From Pomacea canaliculata (Eukaryota > Mollusca > Gastropoda > Architaenioglossa > Ampullariidae): a DNA stretch of 64,000 nt. Location: contig NC_037595.1 of the NCBI RefSeq assembly GCF_003073045.1, positions 1,612,001-1,676,000 of the forward strand, in the 5' to 3' direction. The translations under genes and the position numbers were made by a program. Shown here one piece after another: positions 48,001 through 61,099 of this stretch (the stretch's first letter is position 1; the number at the start of each line of letters is the position of its first letter). A model generated the notes under the pieces. The model did no database searches, was not told the origin of the DNA, and worked only from the letters and a program-made list of their open reading frames with translations.

Positions 48001-51000
48001 AATGCTTGAGATTGCATCTGCTGTTTATATAAGAAAATTAACTGTTACAGTTGCTGTCACATTCTGTAGGTGATATTGCATTGATGTGTGGTAATGGTAA
48101 CAGAAATACTTATGTAAAGGAAAATTAAATAAAATGAAAAATTAAAGTAATTGGACAAACTATCAACAAATGAGTTTTATAAGGAGAAAACTGATGTCAT
48201 TTTAAAAAAATTGTAAAAATCTAAGTCACATTGATTCACACCTTTTTGCATGGCATACCAGTTATTGAATACAACTGCAAAGCAGCACGACCTTTTCATG
48301 TTCAGGCAATTACGTTGAGAGAATGTGGAGGAGACACATGATACCAGGCAGTAGAATATAGTCGCTAATTTCATTCTTTTTCCTTTTTCATGCTCATAGT
48401 ATCTTTTTCTCACATTCCTTCATTCTTTTCAAGATATTGGTAGCATAAACTTTGCATTGGTAAGGGGTATAAATCATATTAAAAGCTAATAATATGCCAG
48501 ATCTGGTGTTTAATTCAAAACACTGTATTGGCAGTTTTGTATGTATGAGACTTATTTATTGATATATAAGTTTATCATATAACTAAGCAAAGCTATATAT
48601 ATCCGTTTCTGTTTCTTTGGTTTTATGAGGTATGCCCCTTACCTTTAGAAAATCCAAACAAATTTTGATGTAGAAAATAGGAATAGAAAGCTTGGATAGA
48701 GATTAAATTTTTTGAAAGATTGAGGTTGCTGTGGGGCACAATGTTATTCAAGTAAGTAATGAAAATTTCAAAAGCTCACTTATTAAACCAGAAAACTGGT
48801 GTATCAATTAGCCCAGCAAAAAAAAAACTGTGTGGTGTGCATCACACAGACCGAGAGAGAATGCATTTCTAAGCTGTGTATATTCAGTTATCACTTTAAA
48901 ATATCCGTGCTGTATGCAAGTCAGTTAAAGTGTATTCCATGATCTCTTTATAATATTTACATTGTATGCAAATCAGTTTATTCTGGGTTCTTTTGGTCAA
49001 ATTCAACCAGTCACTGTCTAATCACAAATGTACAGCCACTAGAGAATAAATAAATCAACACCGACGTAGATAGCTGTAGTGAGAAGCTAACCATGTATGG
49101 TCAGCTATTCAGTCCTTCCTCTCTTTACTAGTGCCAGATGTCAGGCCTGTCCTGGATGATAGTGAGGTGAGTAGGTGAGCTTATACACTGTGTAGTGCTC
49201 ATCTTCCTCCACAAGTAAACCACAGTCGATGGGTAGGCCCGGTTGTGAACATATGGGCACTATGCTTCTCCAGCTCTTATGCTATGTTAGTATCATGATC
49301 TTCTGTGGAGATTATTCCCTTACCCTTTGTCTCTCCCAAGATTGTCCACAAGGCAATTGGCTAAGATGGTGGAAGGATGGTGAATGTCTTGCTCGATTGG
49401 TGGGAGGTCTGTGTCATCTGCTTCCCACGTTAAGTGGGGAACACAGAAAGCTTGTGATCTCTTGGTGCGAATAGAAGTGAATGGAAGCAGAAGCATGTAT
49501 GGTAGTGAATGTTTGAAAGGAAGACTGGTAGGGTAACTAATCCATGCGCTGGCCAGGCCAAGACACTAGACTAGAGAACCACATCCTTGTATGTCTTACT
49601 GTCTACGATGGACCACATAATATATATATAGAGGTGCGCACATTGTGTTTGAAGACACGTGCAGCCATTACTTGTATTGGTGCTGTCTGAATAACAATTT
49701 ATCCATTGTAAATGTTTATTTCATGAACATTTATTTAGATGTGAAAATTTACATATTGTTGCGCTGCTAGTAGAAAGCAGAACTAACATTTCTTGTCATG
49801 GAGGTATATAACTCTATGGTTCTTGTAGCACAAGTCCAGTAATTGCATTGCAGCCTTGTCCATCCCAGAGATCCACAGTCTTTAATCAAGCAATTATTCT
49901 AGTATGTGTCTGCTATAAATTAGCAAATGGAACTTGCTGCTGTTAGTTTCTTCAAGAGTAATGCCAGCATTTTATTATGTGTTGTGAAACTCTTGTTGGT
50001 TGTGCTGTTATGCTGAAAACAAAGTAAGTTTTCATTAACAATGCCAAGTCTCATTTGAAATGCATGAGCATGTGAAGTTAAATTTCAGAACCACAAAATG
50101 CCAGCCTTGTTGTTCCCTTTTTTTTTTTTTTTTTTTTTTTTTGAATATTTCTACTGATTGTACATACTTTTCCATTCCTATGCTCTGAAAACAAACTTTT
50201 ATTTTACAGTACGAATGTAATGGGCTTCTTTTATGCTGCTATATGCTGATGAATATATTAGAAATTAAACTGACATTATTCCAATTTTATTACTGACATG
50301 TATTCATGCACACATACTCTGCACATTCTTCTTTTTATTTTTAAAAATCACATATGACATTCAGTCTTCTTAAATCCTGCATGCTGATCTTGGTGCATGC
50401 AGCAGTAAGGTGCCTATCTTTTACCTATATTGTTTCATCGTATTGAGTATATGTTATAGTATCATTGGTGTATGCATTTCTACCTGAATGCTGATTATAT
50501 CAGTATTTCTTACCATGATCATATATATATATTGTTTGTTATACTTTGCCATCAGACTGTTGCATTTGTGTGTATGAAAACGAAGACCCACTTAAGAAAT
50601 GATGTAATATTTAAATATTCCTTCAAACTTCACAGAAATTATTACTTTTTATGTTATGATTTTCAGAACTGGCCAAAGAAGGAGAGGGGGGCGCATTCCG
50701 TGGTGGGGCCATAACTCCTGATGGGCTTATTGATGAAGATTTTGAAGCAGAGTTAGGAACACCTCCAGTATGTTTCCACATGACAGTCATTTGACAGGAA
50801 AAGACTAGCTGTATAAAATTACAGAAGTGTTTTTTCTTATTAAGAATCTTATGTAATATAAAAAGTGTGTGCACACAGGCACATTTGTTTTAATAAACAT
50901 GCATTTCTGTGATGATGTGCATGAGTGCTGGGGCCATCTTCTTGCATACATTCAGTCAACTCTGAATATTAAAATTTGTCAGTTCTATAACTGATCCAAG

Positions 51001-54000
51001 TATGATTAAATGTCCATGTCAAAGCATGAATCATCAGGTGCCCCAGCCTTTTGAGAGACACTGTTTTATGCAGACAGTTTCCATCCCTGTTCGCTCACCA
51101 GATTTTGCACAAGGAACTAGGAGTGTCATTTTTGGATAATGTAATTCTTTCATGCCATCTGAGTTTCTCCCATTTTCGGATGCCATTTATCTGATTGCTG
51201 AGATTACACCAGTGTGTAAGTGGATACTCATTTTTCATGTTATTTATTTTATTTATTTTTTTTTTGCTATTATTTATTAAAGAATATATTCCGCAGGATG
51301 AAGAAGAACAGAGTGAATTTGGGGATGTAGAGAAATATGGCATTGTGGAAGTGGCAGGTAAGCAGCTGACTGTTAATGTAGGAGACAATTTATTTGCGCT
51401 ACTCACATAGGAGAAACTTTTTATTTGCACTGGATGATTTTATAAGCATTATTTCTTAGACTTGAAAAGAAATGTATTGATAATGCAGAACTAGACCTGG
51501 AAGCTGCTTTAGTTTAAATGTTAGATGACAAGAAAGATTAAGATCTATAATTGGATTTCTGTCCCCTGAGCTCCAGCAAAAGAATGACACAGTTGAATGC
51601 ACAGCTGGCTAGTTTAGTTTATTAAAGAAGTTAGTGACATCAGTTGATGTTGTCAGCTGGCAGGTTCCTTAGACGCTATTAGACTGAAAGGAAACAAATA
51701 TTAATTTCTGTAAATATTCTAAGTAAACAATTATATCAATAATACATCTGTCAGACAAGTGTGGAGGGGAGATGTACTGATTTTTAAGAGCTATATTATA
51801 TTATCTTGCTGTACTCCAAACATCTGTTGCCTTCTTTGATTGTCAACTATAAATGCAGTTATTGCATTGTGAGCAACTGCTTTGTACTTCCTAATGTTTT
51901 TCTCACTCTGTCACCATGTCATTAACACTTCTAAGCTTTGGCTTCCTGACTTTTGTTCTCAAATCCCACTCCTTCAGATGTGTTATACTGCATTGACTAT
52001 TAACTTGTCCTGTTAGGGCCTGTGTTGTGATTAGCCTGCATTTGACTGCATTTTAATGCACTCAGATGTGTTATACTGCATTGACTATTAACTTGTCCTG
52101 TTAGGGCCTGTGTTGTGATTAGCCTGCATTTGACTGTAGTCTAAAAGAATGGATAAAGAACCTGTTACATGCAGCTTTTACTAACAATGCAATTCCTATG
52201 GTGCATAATCACGCTGATATAGGAACTTGCACTAAGTAATGCACTAACTAGGTTAACGTGTAGAACATGAAGGAATAGAAAGATGGACAATGATGAGGAT
52301 AAAGTAAAAAAAGACAGTGAAGATAGAAATAACAGACAGTAATAACAAAGAGTTATCTAAAAGGTAGTCAACAAAGTAATATCAGCTGGACTAGTGAAGA
52401 CTAAGTAGCCTAATCTAGACATATAAAAGGAGAAGGGGGAGAGAAAAAGAGCAAGTTAGTAGTGAACAGTGTTTATGAGTATTGCTCATGACAAAGGTGT
52501 GTTTTTAATGCATTTATGCACAACTCAATGATGGGTAACTGGCAGATATTAAGTAAGAGATTTCCCCAACTTTGCTACACCATAGCTAAAAAGCTGGTAA
52601 CCATACCTTATTGTATTGGTAACAGGAGTAGATAGCATACACTGGTCAGACTAAGGGCAAAAGGTAATGGTCGGAATGTAGAGGGAGAGAAGTTCTGAGA
52701 AGTGGACAGGACAAGAATCTACAGAGAAATTAAAGTAGAACACATAGAACTTCTACTGAATTCTGAACGTGAGCACAGACAGGCAGCCACCAGAAAATGA
52801 AGGACTGACAAGATCTTTCCCCCCCCCCCCTCCCCTTTTTTTTTTTTTTGGCTTTGAGCATCAGAGATACAGCAGAGTTCTGTACTTTCTAAAGTTTGTG
52901 ATGGGCAGCCTGGGAGTAAGGAATTACAGTAATCAAGCCTTGATAGAATGAAAGCACAGACAAGAATGTTAGCAGCTTGTTGAGTGTGATAGATGACAAG
53001 CTTTGCTGATAGAGACAATAAAGGGAAAAACATGGTAGGGCAGTTGTGATTTAGCCGAAACTTAATAAGCAAATCCATAACTTTTGTTGGCTTTCATGCA
53101 CATCATTATTAAATGAATTTAATATATATTATTTTTTTGATAGTGTTATGATTGTAAATATTTTCCTTTCATAACTCACTAAACAAGGAATATGTTCTCT
53201 CATGTGTATTGTGTATTTTTGCAAGATGGTTGCAAAAGTATCTTTTTTTTAATGAAAATATGTATTTCTTACAAAAGTTTTGCTATCATTCATCATAATG
53301 TGTACTTTTAGGTGATGACTTGTATGGAAGGAAAGTCATTGTATTCTCTGCCTGCAAATTGCCTTCCAATAAAAGCTTTGACCACCAGCGTCTGCTGCAG
53401 TGAGTCCTTTTATCAAGCTGACTTTAACTGGGATGTCTTTTCTATTAATACACCAAAGACATCACCATGCACAACCTTTCAAAAATTAAATATATGAATC
53501 GAGAAAGTAATTTTTTTTGCTGCGTTTTCATATATTCTGGTCGACATAGCTGTTGAAGGCCAAGTGTTGTTTGCTGTCAGATTAGATACAGAGTTACATA
53601 TTTTAAGAACATGTAGTACAAACTGAGCTTAGACTGACATTTTTATTTGTTTTTAAATGTTACCATGGGGTTTAAAACTCTAATTTGTACTTAATACCTA
53701 AGCGGTTTCTGCATAAATTTATTGAGAGTTGACCTTTGTGCATACACAAGCCATTATCTCTACCAGAGTTAAAAAAGAAAACCTTTGTGCATATACATCA
53801 TAAAAGTATAAATTTCTTACTCATCACTTTGAGTGCTGCAGTACAAACACAAATGACTTCTACTTGGCAACATTTGCTCATAACTTATAAAAAAGGGGGA
53901 TTTTTATCTTTGGCTAAGTTGAGCACATAAAAAATGTGGAGACTTAAGCAGAAAGCAGTATGATTTCTTTTCAAAATGCATACTTGAGAGATAATAATTA

Positions 54001-57000
54001 TAACCTTAAACAAAAAGCAAAGGTCATTTTTTTCAGATATATCAAGCACACACTTGACAAATATGTGGAACAAGACTATGTATTAGTCTATTTCCACTTT
54101 GGCCTCAACTCTCGCAACAAACCAAAACTGTCTTGGCTTCTTCAGGCATATCGTGAATTTGACAGAAAGTAAGTAGTTTATTACATCCAGATGATTTATT
54201 TAATGTATTTACTTGTAAAGTTTTGCATGTCACATTAAGTGAGTTTGACATGCTGAACTTCACATGTTTAGCAAAGTGAGCTTATTATGTTTAATGAAGT
54301 GAGCTTATGGTGCTTACTTAGTAAGCTGGGTGTGTTTAGTGAGCTAAATATGTTTAGCAAAGGAAGTTTGAAATGCTTCCTAAAGATTATGTGCAAAGAT
54401 GACATAAAGTGACCTTGATATGCTAACTGAGGTTTACTAAAATAATTACTTGCTACAATAATGATATTTTGTTACATATGAGTACTATGACTGAATAAAC
54501 TTAGGTACATTTTTTCACTAATATAATTTCAATGACTTTTATTCATGAATACATCTCCTAACTGACTTTAATATATCAGCTGTTTTTCTCCTGTGAACAG
54601 ATGTTGGAATATAATGTAGATTTTTGTTACTCTGGAGCTAAAAATACAGATGATTTTAAAGACACTCATATGTTTTAGAAAACAAGAAAAGCTAAAAAAA
54701 TGTACTAGGTTCAACTGTCTGTGTAAGACAACATATTATGCAAATGTTTAGTTCTGTGATGTTTGTTTATCTTCATGAAATAAAAGCTAAAAAAAATATT
54801 ATGCAAATGGTTGTTAGTTATTGGCTGTAATTTGCAACTTCATTAAGATTGCTAGGTATTAATTATACTATGCCACTTCATGCAGATACAAGAAAAACTT
54901 GAAGACATTGTACTTGGTGCACCCCACCAACTTCATTAAAATATTATGGAACATCTTTCGACCTTTCATCAGGTGAGACAAATATGACTGAACACTCCCC
55001 CAATCCAGTGCAGCTGACTTCCTTTGCTTACAAAATGTTTTTGATCATTTCAAATACTATTCAAACTTTTCTGCTTACACAAACTACTGATAAAATCATG
55101 TGTTCATATTAAGACCACAGACTCTCAGAAATCTTCATTTGTATAACAACATTATGGAATGTGACACTTTTGTGTTATAGTACGCTGTAAAGTAAGCATC
55201 AAGAAGCATGCCAGATCAGAACAATGTCTATGTACTGACTATATACAGTAGAATACTGTATACAGCACCCTAACTCCTTTCTTGTTTTCCATTGTGTTTG
55301 CCTGGTGCGCCACCTTTTCTTATTTCCTCACTAATATATTCTCTAAATCTTGTCTTTCTCTCCTCACAGTGATATATGACTCATATGTTGATATGGCATT
55401 AAGCAACCATCTATCCTCCTGTCTTCTCTCTTATTTCGTTCACCATCTGTTGTTCTCTCTTCCTTTCCTCATCCACTCCCACTCTCTACTTTTTTCTTTC
55501 CCGTTCTCCTTACATTTGTTGTTTAATAGCACTCTTTAAAAGAAAAGAAGATAGAGCTATTTATATGTGGAATGTAACTGGCTTATATTTATAGCTTACC
55601 ATAAAAAGCATGTGTTATTTTTATCCAGCTTAATGTGAAAAGATGGTCTCTGACACCTTACACAACTTTTTTTTCTGTTTTTGATCTAGTGGGTATAGGT
55701 AAGGGCATAAACTCTTTTCTTCTTAGTGTATATGCTATGTAGCCACAATTTGATGATGCTCAAAAGTTTCTGTGCTGGGTTTTATTATGAAAAATGCTGT
55801 TTATGCTGCCCAGGTTTTCTTGAAAGCACGCCTTTTACCCAGGGAAAGAAGCAGTTTCTAATGCTTGGAGTTTGGTCAAGCAAAACATATTTTTTCAGAC
55901 AATCAAGTCCGAATGACTTAAATTGTTAACGCCAGGGGCACAATTTTTGTGGGACTACACTCTGCATAGACTTTGCCCTCAGCTTTGGCTCCGTGAAATG
56001 CGGAAGGTCCTTTCTGCTAAAGTCTTTTCCTCAGCCCTTACCATTTAGTTTTCACCTTCATTATGGCATGGTGCTTGAGTGCAAATAGATTGTTGGCATT
56101 TTGTATTACGCTGTACTGTATAAGAAAGTATTGGGCCCTTGATTGTCTTGCATTCAAAAGGTCTCAAAAAGCCTTTGTATCCACTAGTGCTACACTTAAA
56201 GAAATGATATTACTTCATTGCATCATATCAGATGCAAAATATATATTTGTAAATCCTGCAAATGTGTATTAGTTTTGCTTATGTGTATCATCAGTTATAA
56301 GCAAAATACAGAATAGTTCATTTCTTAAAAACTGCCAGAATTAAATGAGAAGAATTTGTCTGGCTGCCGAGTAGCATTACACTAGAAATTTGACTTGATG
56401 ATGGCCGCCACTTACTAGATAAACATGAATCACACACACCACACTTGCAGATGCCACTACTTGCACTGTTATTTAAACACTCCCAACCACCACCACCACA
56501 ATCAAAAATTATTTCCTTCACATATATATGCAAGTACACACAAACTATCTCACTCTTGTTTGCTTTCTGTCCCTCTCTGCCTTTCTTTCACATGCACATA
56601 CACAACCCACATTGACTATACACTATCCATACTATTCAGTCACAATAGATAACAAACCACATGTAAGCAGGCACATGGATGCTTGCTCACCCACTTGCAC
56701 TGTACATGTTGTTGATCTCAAAGTGTAGGTGTACTGTACAATATATTCCTTCTCAGTAAAACAGAACAGAGAGCAGCTTCAAGAGAAATTTTCTACAGAT
56801 TTTCTAGTTAGACATTTTTATTAATGAACGTTCATTCAAGACAGAATTTTAAATTTGCCGATTGCCAGTTATAAACGATAACAGATTTCAGGATCTGCAT
56901 CAGAATTTTGTCTTTCAAAATGTAACCCACTCTTTGCATAAAATTGAGTGTACAAGATAATGTGTCACTAAATACATTTATAACTAATTCAAGAGTTTAT

Positions 57001-60000
57001 GCTTAGGGATACTTAAGTGCTTTTTTGTATGTGTTCATATGAATGGTCTGTGCATCCATGAATGTGTCTTGATGACTGTGTGCATACATGTGTGTGGCCA
57101 TGCTTGTTTTTTTTTCAGTGTAAAGTTTGGCAAGAAGCTGATGTATGTAAACTACCTTGTGGAGCTGAAAAACCATCTGCCATTTGATCAACTCACTGTT
57201 CCTCAGCCTGTACTTGAGTGAGTTTGTTTTCTTTTACATGAATGCCACTTTTGCTGACACCTTCTTTGCTGCTGGACTTCATTATTGCAGAGATTGCTTC
57301 TTAAAGATGCTTTTTATGAAGAATATACCCCAAAGAGTTTAGGATATAAATCATTATTTTCACCTGAACCATGAACACTTTTATGGATTAGCAGTAAGAT
57401 TTTTTTAAAGACTATACTATTCAAATCCTTGATCAGCATTTGAATTAGTGCAGCTCAGTGGAGGAAAATATGAGTGGGGATCATTGACAAACATAGAACA
57501 GCTCCACAGCAAAGACAATGGTGTTTCAAAGAAAAGAAGTTTTATGATAGACTTTTGTTTCTGAACTTTGCCAGCATTAGGGCAAGTCACACTGTGGGTG
57601 TTAAGTATCAAAAATTTAATCAAAAAAAAAAACCCCAGCTTAAGTCATTAATTATTCATTGTGTATAGCAGGGGAGCCCAACCTACAGCCCGCTGGCCAC
57701 ATCTGTCCCACAAAGGTGCTTCATCCAACCCATTCATTTTAACCAGACACAACCTAATTTTATTTTTAACATCATGATTCTGGCAAAACCGCCATGTTCT
57801 GGCCCACGAGATTTTATATCATGTCTAGTGCAGCCCTCGGGTGAGCAAAGGTTGGGTACCACTGGTTTATAGCATACGTCACTGCATTTACTATACTTAA
57901 AGGTTTGATGCTAAAAAGGCTGCAGCCAGCAAACTTCAGTACCCCTATGAGACAGGACGTGATGGGCCTAAGAAAACACAGCAGTTTGGTGTGACACTGC
58001 AGTTGTATGTATACATCTTATTTTATCTTTAAAAAACATATTGCATACACATATTGGCTCACAGAACTATTAAGGTGAGAGCTTAAAATGTGGACTTCGG
58101 CTTAAACTATTGCAAGTGAGGGGGGAAAAAAGTGTATGTGTGTGTGTGTGCATGCATATTTCCATATTCATCAGGTCATGCTTAATTTGGGTAAAGGGCA
58201 GAGTGGTAGAGGTCTTTATAAAGCTCTGTTTGTTGGAAAACTTGTGAATTTAACTAATTTATATTGATGTTCTAGCTTTGTGGTTTGTGGAATTTAAGTG
58301 GCTTAAGTAAATCTTTCAGCATCAAAACAAATTCTGGACAAGCTATGCCCCTTGTGGTGGAACAGACAATTGCTTACATGAAGGAAAATAAAGGTGAGAT
58401 CATGGGTTATGTTTTAAAGCTAACATGGCAAATTTCACTAATGAATTTAAAGATTTTTCTGTTGTTTACTATTTCAGTGGGTTTCCTATCTCTTCATTTG
58501 TGCTGTATGTGTCGACATGCATATACAAATGTGCCTGGGGAAAGGGCCTATTACAGGAGATGGAGGAACTAAATGGGAAGAGGTTCAGGTTTAGAGGTTA
58601 GAGTAGAGTTGGGGTCAAGGGTGGAAGGGGGAAGGGGTGTCAGCAGCATTAAGTGGGGAAATAAGGAGCTAAAAATTATTTTGCTGGGATTTTGTGGAGG
58701 ATCTGGAATATCAATTTACTTAAATTCATGTTAGTTTTAGGTTGGAACCAAACACTCTGAGTGAACCAGTAACCTTCCTTATTGTCATATACAGTTACAT
58801 TTACATGGACACATGCACATATGCTTTGTTAGTTTCCCCACAAGTATAGGACTAATAATAATATGTATTTATATGGCACTTTTCCCCACCATTAAAGATG
58901 GACTCAAAGCACTATGCTAAAAAGAAAAGCCCACAAACATAATAATAATGGAGGCTGGTCTCAAAAACACTCACTGAAAAATAGCAGTAAAATCATGAGG
59001 ATTAGGTGTGCATGCTTGCACATGTGTGAGTGTAGATGAAGGGGTGAGAGCCTATGTGTGTGGGTATAAGGTGTATGTGAGGGGTGGTTGTGTGTGGGTA
59101 TAGGGTATGTATATGTAATGGGTGGTTATGTGTGGTGGATTATGTGTGGTGATACATTTATTCATTCCTTGGTAAAATGAATTAACATGTATACCCCATA
59201 AATGTGTAGCAGATGAACAAGTACTTAATGGTTTATTAATGCAGCTGTATACATTTTTGGGCAGTTTCTATCAACTGTACAAGGACAATGAAAGTATAAA
59301 TATATATGTTACAGGGCTTCTGCTAAGGCTAAATTCTTTGGGGTCCCAGGGACCCCTTCTTCAGATTTTTAAGGGGTCCCTGTTCTTCGTCCAACTTTGG
59401 AGGGGACCCCATTGACGAAAATTGAAGGGGTCCTCCAAACTTTTAATGCGTACTGTACGCAATTTTTTGCGTAAGCAGAAGCCCTGATGTTAGTTTACTA
59501 CAGTGTCAGTTTAAAGTGTTCTCCTGAAGGCATTGTCATGTTACGGTGTTATATCAACTTTTTTTGTCTTGATAGCTGATGAAGTAGAAGGAATTTTCCG
59601 ACGCTGTGCCACACTGACCACACTGCAGGAAGTTCAGAAGAAATACGATAATGGTCAGTAATGCTTATTTTATGCAGCTTACAGGGTTCAGAAACATTTA
59701 GTCTGAATTATCTTTATAATATATAGCATCTTGTATGTAGGTGTTTTGCAGTATCACTGTCTCTGTTGATCACTAAAGAACTGGTAGTGAGGAGGCAGTA
59801 TAGAAAAGACACAATTCATACTCTTGTAGAAATGGTTGCAGAAGATTTTTCAGAGGCCTGCAGCATTTATCAGCCTTCCAGCTGACATTGCCAACTTGCA
59901 CTTGTTATCTTGTAAATCTTACTCAGTCCATCACAGATAATATAACTAAAATCACCAACACACATAAATGTTTGAAACCTAACCATTTGTTTTCTATTAA

Positions 60001-61099
60001 CAACAGGCTCTTTGCATTTTCTTGGCTCTAGTAATGTTGACTTATGTTTCAGCAGGTTTCCCATGCTCCCCCCAACACACACTTAGAAAGTAAGACGTTC
60101 ATTAACATTTCTATTTATAGCAGTCTGTATTGTTGTTGGACAGTTTATTGTTAGATCCTTTAATGCAGGTGAGGTGGTAAACTTTGCGGATTATGGTGAT
60201 GTGCATGTGCCTGCTGCAACATTGAAAAAGTTTCTTCGAGAACTGCAAGAACCTCTCATGACCTATGACTTGTTTGAACCCATCACACGTCTTCATTGTA
60301 AGTTCTTCATTTTCTAGTTTGAAACATAATGTGTTTCTTCATGGTAACAAAGAGTTTTTCTGTATGATCTCATTATATTTTGTCAGCTTACTAACTTTAC
60401 ATTGGAATATATTATTTGTGGTTTGTGATTTGACTCATTGTTGACCATATATTTTATGTGAGAATCTGGCTGTTATAAATATTTGAGTGACTGAAAGCTG
60501 CCAGGGTACATTCTGCTTTTAAAGTCTTCCCTCTGTCTTCTTAGATGGTTTGTAATTTATCCGCCTTGTGTGTGTGTGCTTTCATGCATGCATTTGCATT
60601 ATGTTTGTACAGTACATGATATTCCAAAGCAATTGACAGAAGTACAGAGAATGCTGCAGGATGAATTACCAGAAGACAACTACAACATTCTCAAGACTAT
60701 TGTCCAGTTCCTAGTAGATGTGGGTATTCTAGATTTTATAGTTTGGTTAAGAAAGTGTTATGCACTGTGCAAGAGTCTGTGTTTCCAGAGCTTGATGTTA
60801 TTCAATCACATTATGGGATCATTTGTGTGTGTGTTAATGGTCTTATAAATGTGCTTATGTGCATATAGATGATGAATTGTTTCTGACATGTGGTAGCATG
60901 CAGATAAATAACATATTGTCCCTTGTTTCAGATTTCTGTCAAGGCAGATGTGAACAAGATGTCTCCAGCTAACATTGCCACAGTCTTTGGGCCTAACCTG
61001 GCATGGTCCAAAGGGCAAGCTAAACTGTCAACAGTTGAACCTGTCATACGTTTCACACAACTTCTGATTGAGCACTTTGATGATGTGTTTCTGAGGTGA
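39084..61099 (+). CDS. ARHGAP1: Rho GTPase-activating protein 1 (Sec14 plus RhoGAP)
   Basis: ARHGAP1 (p50RhoGAP) switches off Cdc42 and other Rho GTPases and binds lipids and membranes through its Sec14 domain. Seventeen exons join in frame: 39084-39153, 40800-40925, 42153-42200, 44588-44614, 47857-47925, 50667-50767, 51297-51357, 53312-53399, 54037-54168, 54886-54972, 57119-57217, 57903-58004, 58320-58393, 59576-59653, 60169-60297, 60613-60719 and 60932-61099. The product is 521 aa (human 439). Residues 1-160 are acidic and low in complexity. The Sec14/CRAL-TRIO domain covers about 165-305 ([57 protein letters not shown]). The RhoGAP domain covers about 330-521 ([17 protein letters not shown] with the presumed arginine finger at R370, [24 protein letters not shown]). 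The proline-rich linker of vertebrates is not seen. Confidence 0.95.
45740..45840 (+). repeat. Dispersed repeat, copy 2
   Basis: TTATAATAATAAGCGCAAGA, then AAGGAGCATGCTC and TGCTTGGGAAAAAAA, match the order of blocks in the repeat at 5075-5190. It lies in an ARHGAP1 intron. Confidence 0.5.
46330..47110 (+). mobile_element. Broken LINE in an ARHGAP1 intron, C-terminal half of reverse transcriptase
   Basis: At 46410-46560 the + strand reads [20 protein letters not shown] then [14 protein letters not shown]. This corresponds to the catalytic YADD block of LINE reverse transcriptases and the segment after it; here YADD has become YTDK. Downstream, across frames, come SECWKTAKI-like, MVNYNPEE and a GHxxR-like stretch (46770-47000), in the order usual for LINE C-termini. 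Several stops and shifts interrupt it. It lies between exons 4 and 5, in the same direction as the gene. Confidence 0.75.
49132..49166 (+). other. Candidate 35-nt cryptic or poison exon in ARHGAP1
   Basis: TTCCTCTCTTTACTAG precedes it and GTGAGT follows it, both strong splice signals. In the phase of exon 5 it reads [12 protein letters not shown]. Its length is not a multiple of three, and when included exon 6 is read in a frame that soon stops. Skipping it gives the intact protein. It may be regulated or unused. Confidence 0.35.
51974..52136. repeat. Exact 75-bp direct repeat with 13-bp spacer
   Basis: 51974-52048 and 52062-52136 are identical as far as I can read (both TCAGATGTGTTATACTGCAT to GCATTTGACTG). 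It lies in an ARHGAP1 intron. Identity means a very recent duplication, or an assembly artefact. Confidence 0.9.
52760..53070 (-). mobile_element. LINE fragment (CR1/L2-like), reverse transcriptase C-terminal part
   Basis: On the - strand 53030-52870 encodes [20 protein letters not shown] then [19 protein letters not shown]. The block [10 protein letters not shown] is a hallmark found after the palm in CR1/L2-type LINE proteins. The frame then meets a poly-T/poly-C tract at 52821-52850, which breaks the match. It lies in an ARHGAP1 intron. Confidence 0.75.
54235..54420. repeat. Degenerate short repeats
   Basis: Variants of ATGTTTAGCAAAGTGAGCTT recur about every 30 bp in ARHGAP1 intron 9. The copies are diverged and the array has no sharp edges. 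Confidence 0.4.
57669..57864. mobile_element. hAT-type MITE, 196 bp, in an ARHGAP1 intron
   Basis: Ends are CAGGGGAGCCCAACCT and AGGTTGGGTACCACTG, imperfect inverted repeats. The flanks are GTGTATAG (57661-57668) and GTTTATAG (57865-57872), an 8-bp duplication with one mismatch. The inner part holds GCCCGCTGGCCACATC-type sequence, as in the element at 29824-30695, so both may be of one hAT group. It ends only 38 bp before exon 12. Confidence 0.85.
58848..58925 (+). repeat. Dispersed repeat head
   Basis: ACTAATAATAATATGTATTT then ATGGCACTTTTCCCC and GACTCAAAGCACTATGCT recall the repeat head at 2803-2870. Old and diverged, in ARHGAP1 intron 13. Confidence 0.4.
59312..59486. mobile_element. Short inverted-repeat element (MITE), 175 bp
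   Basis: Ends are CAGGGCTTCTGCTAAGG and GCGTAAGCAGAAGCCCTG. ATGTTA lies on both sides (59306-59311 and 59487-59492), suggesting a 6-bp duplication. Inside are repeated GGGGTCCC and GGGACCCC blocks that can pair. No coding. The superfamily is uncertain. It lies about 90 bp before ARHGAP1 exon 14. Confidence 0.75.

Noticed and set aside
55282-55539. 85-codon hydrophobic frame
   Set aside because: It reflects a TC-rich stretch in an ARHGAP1 intron; the membrane-like composition comes from base bias.
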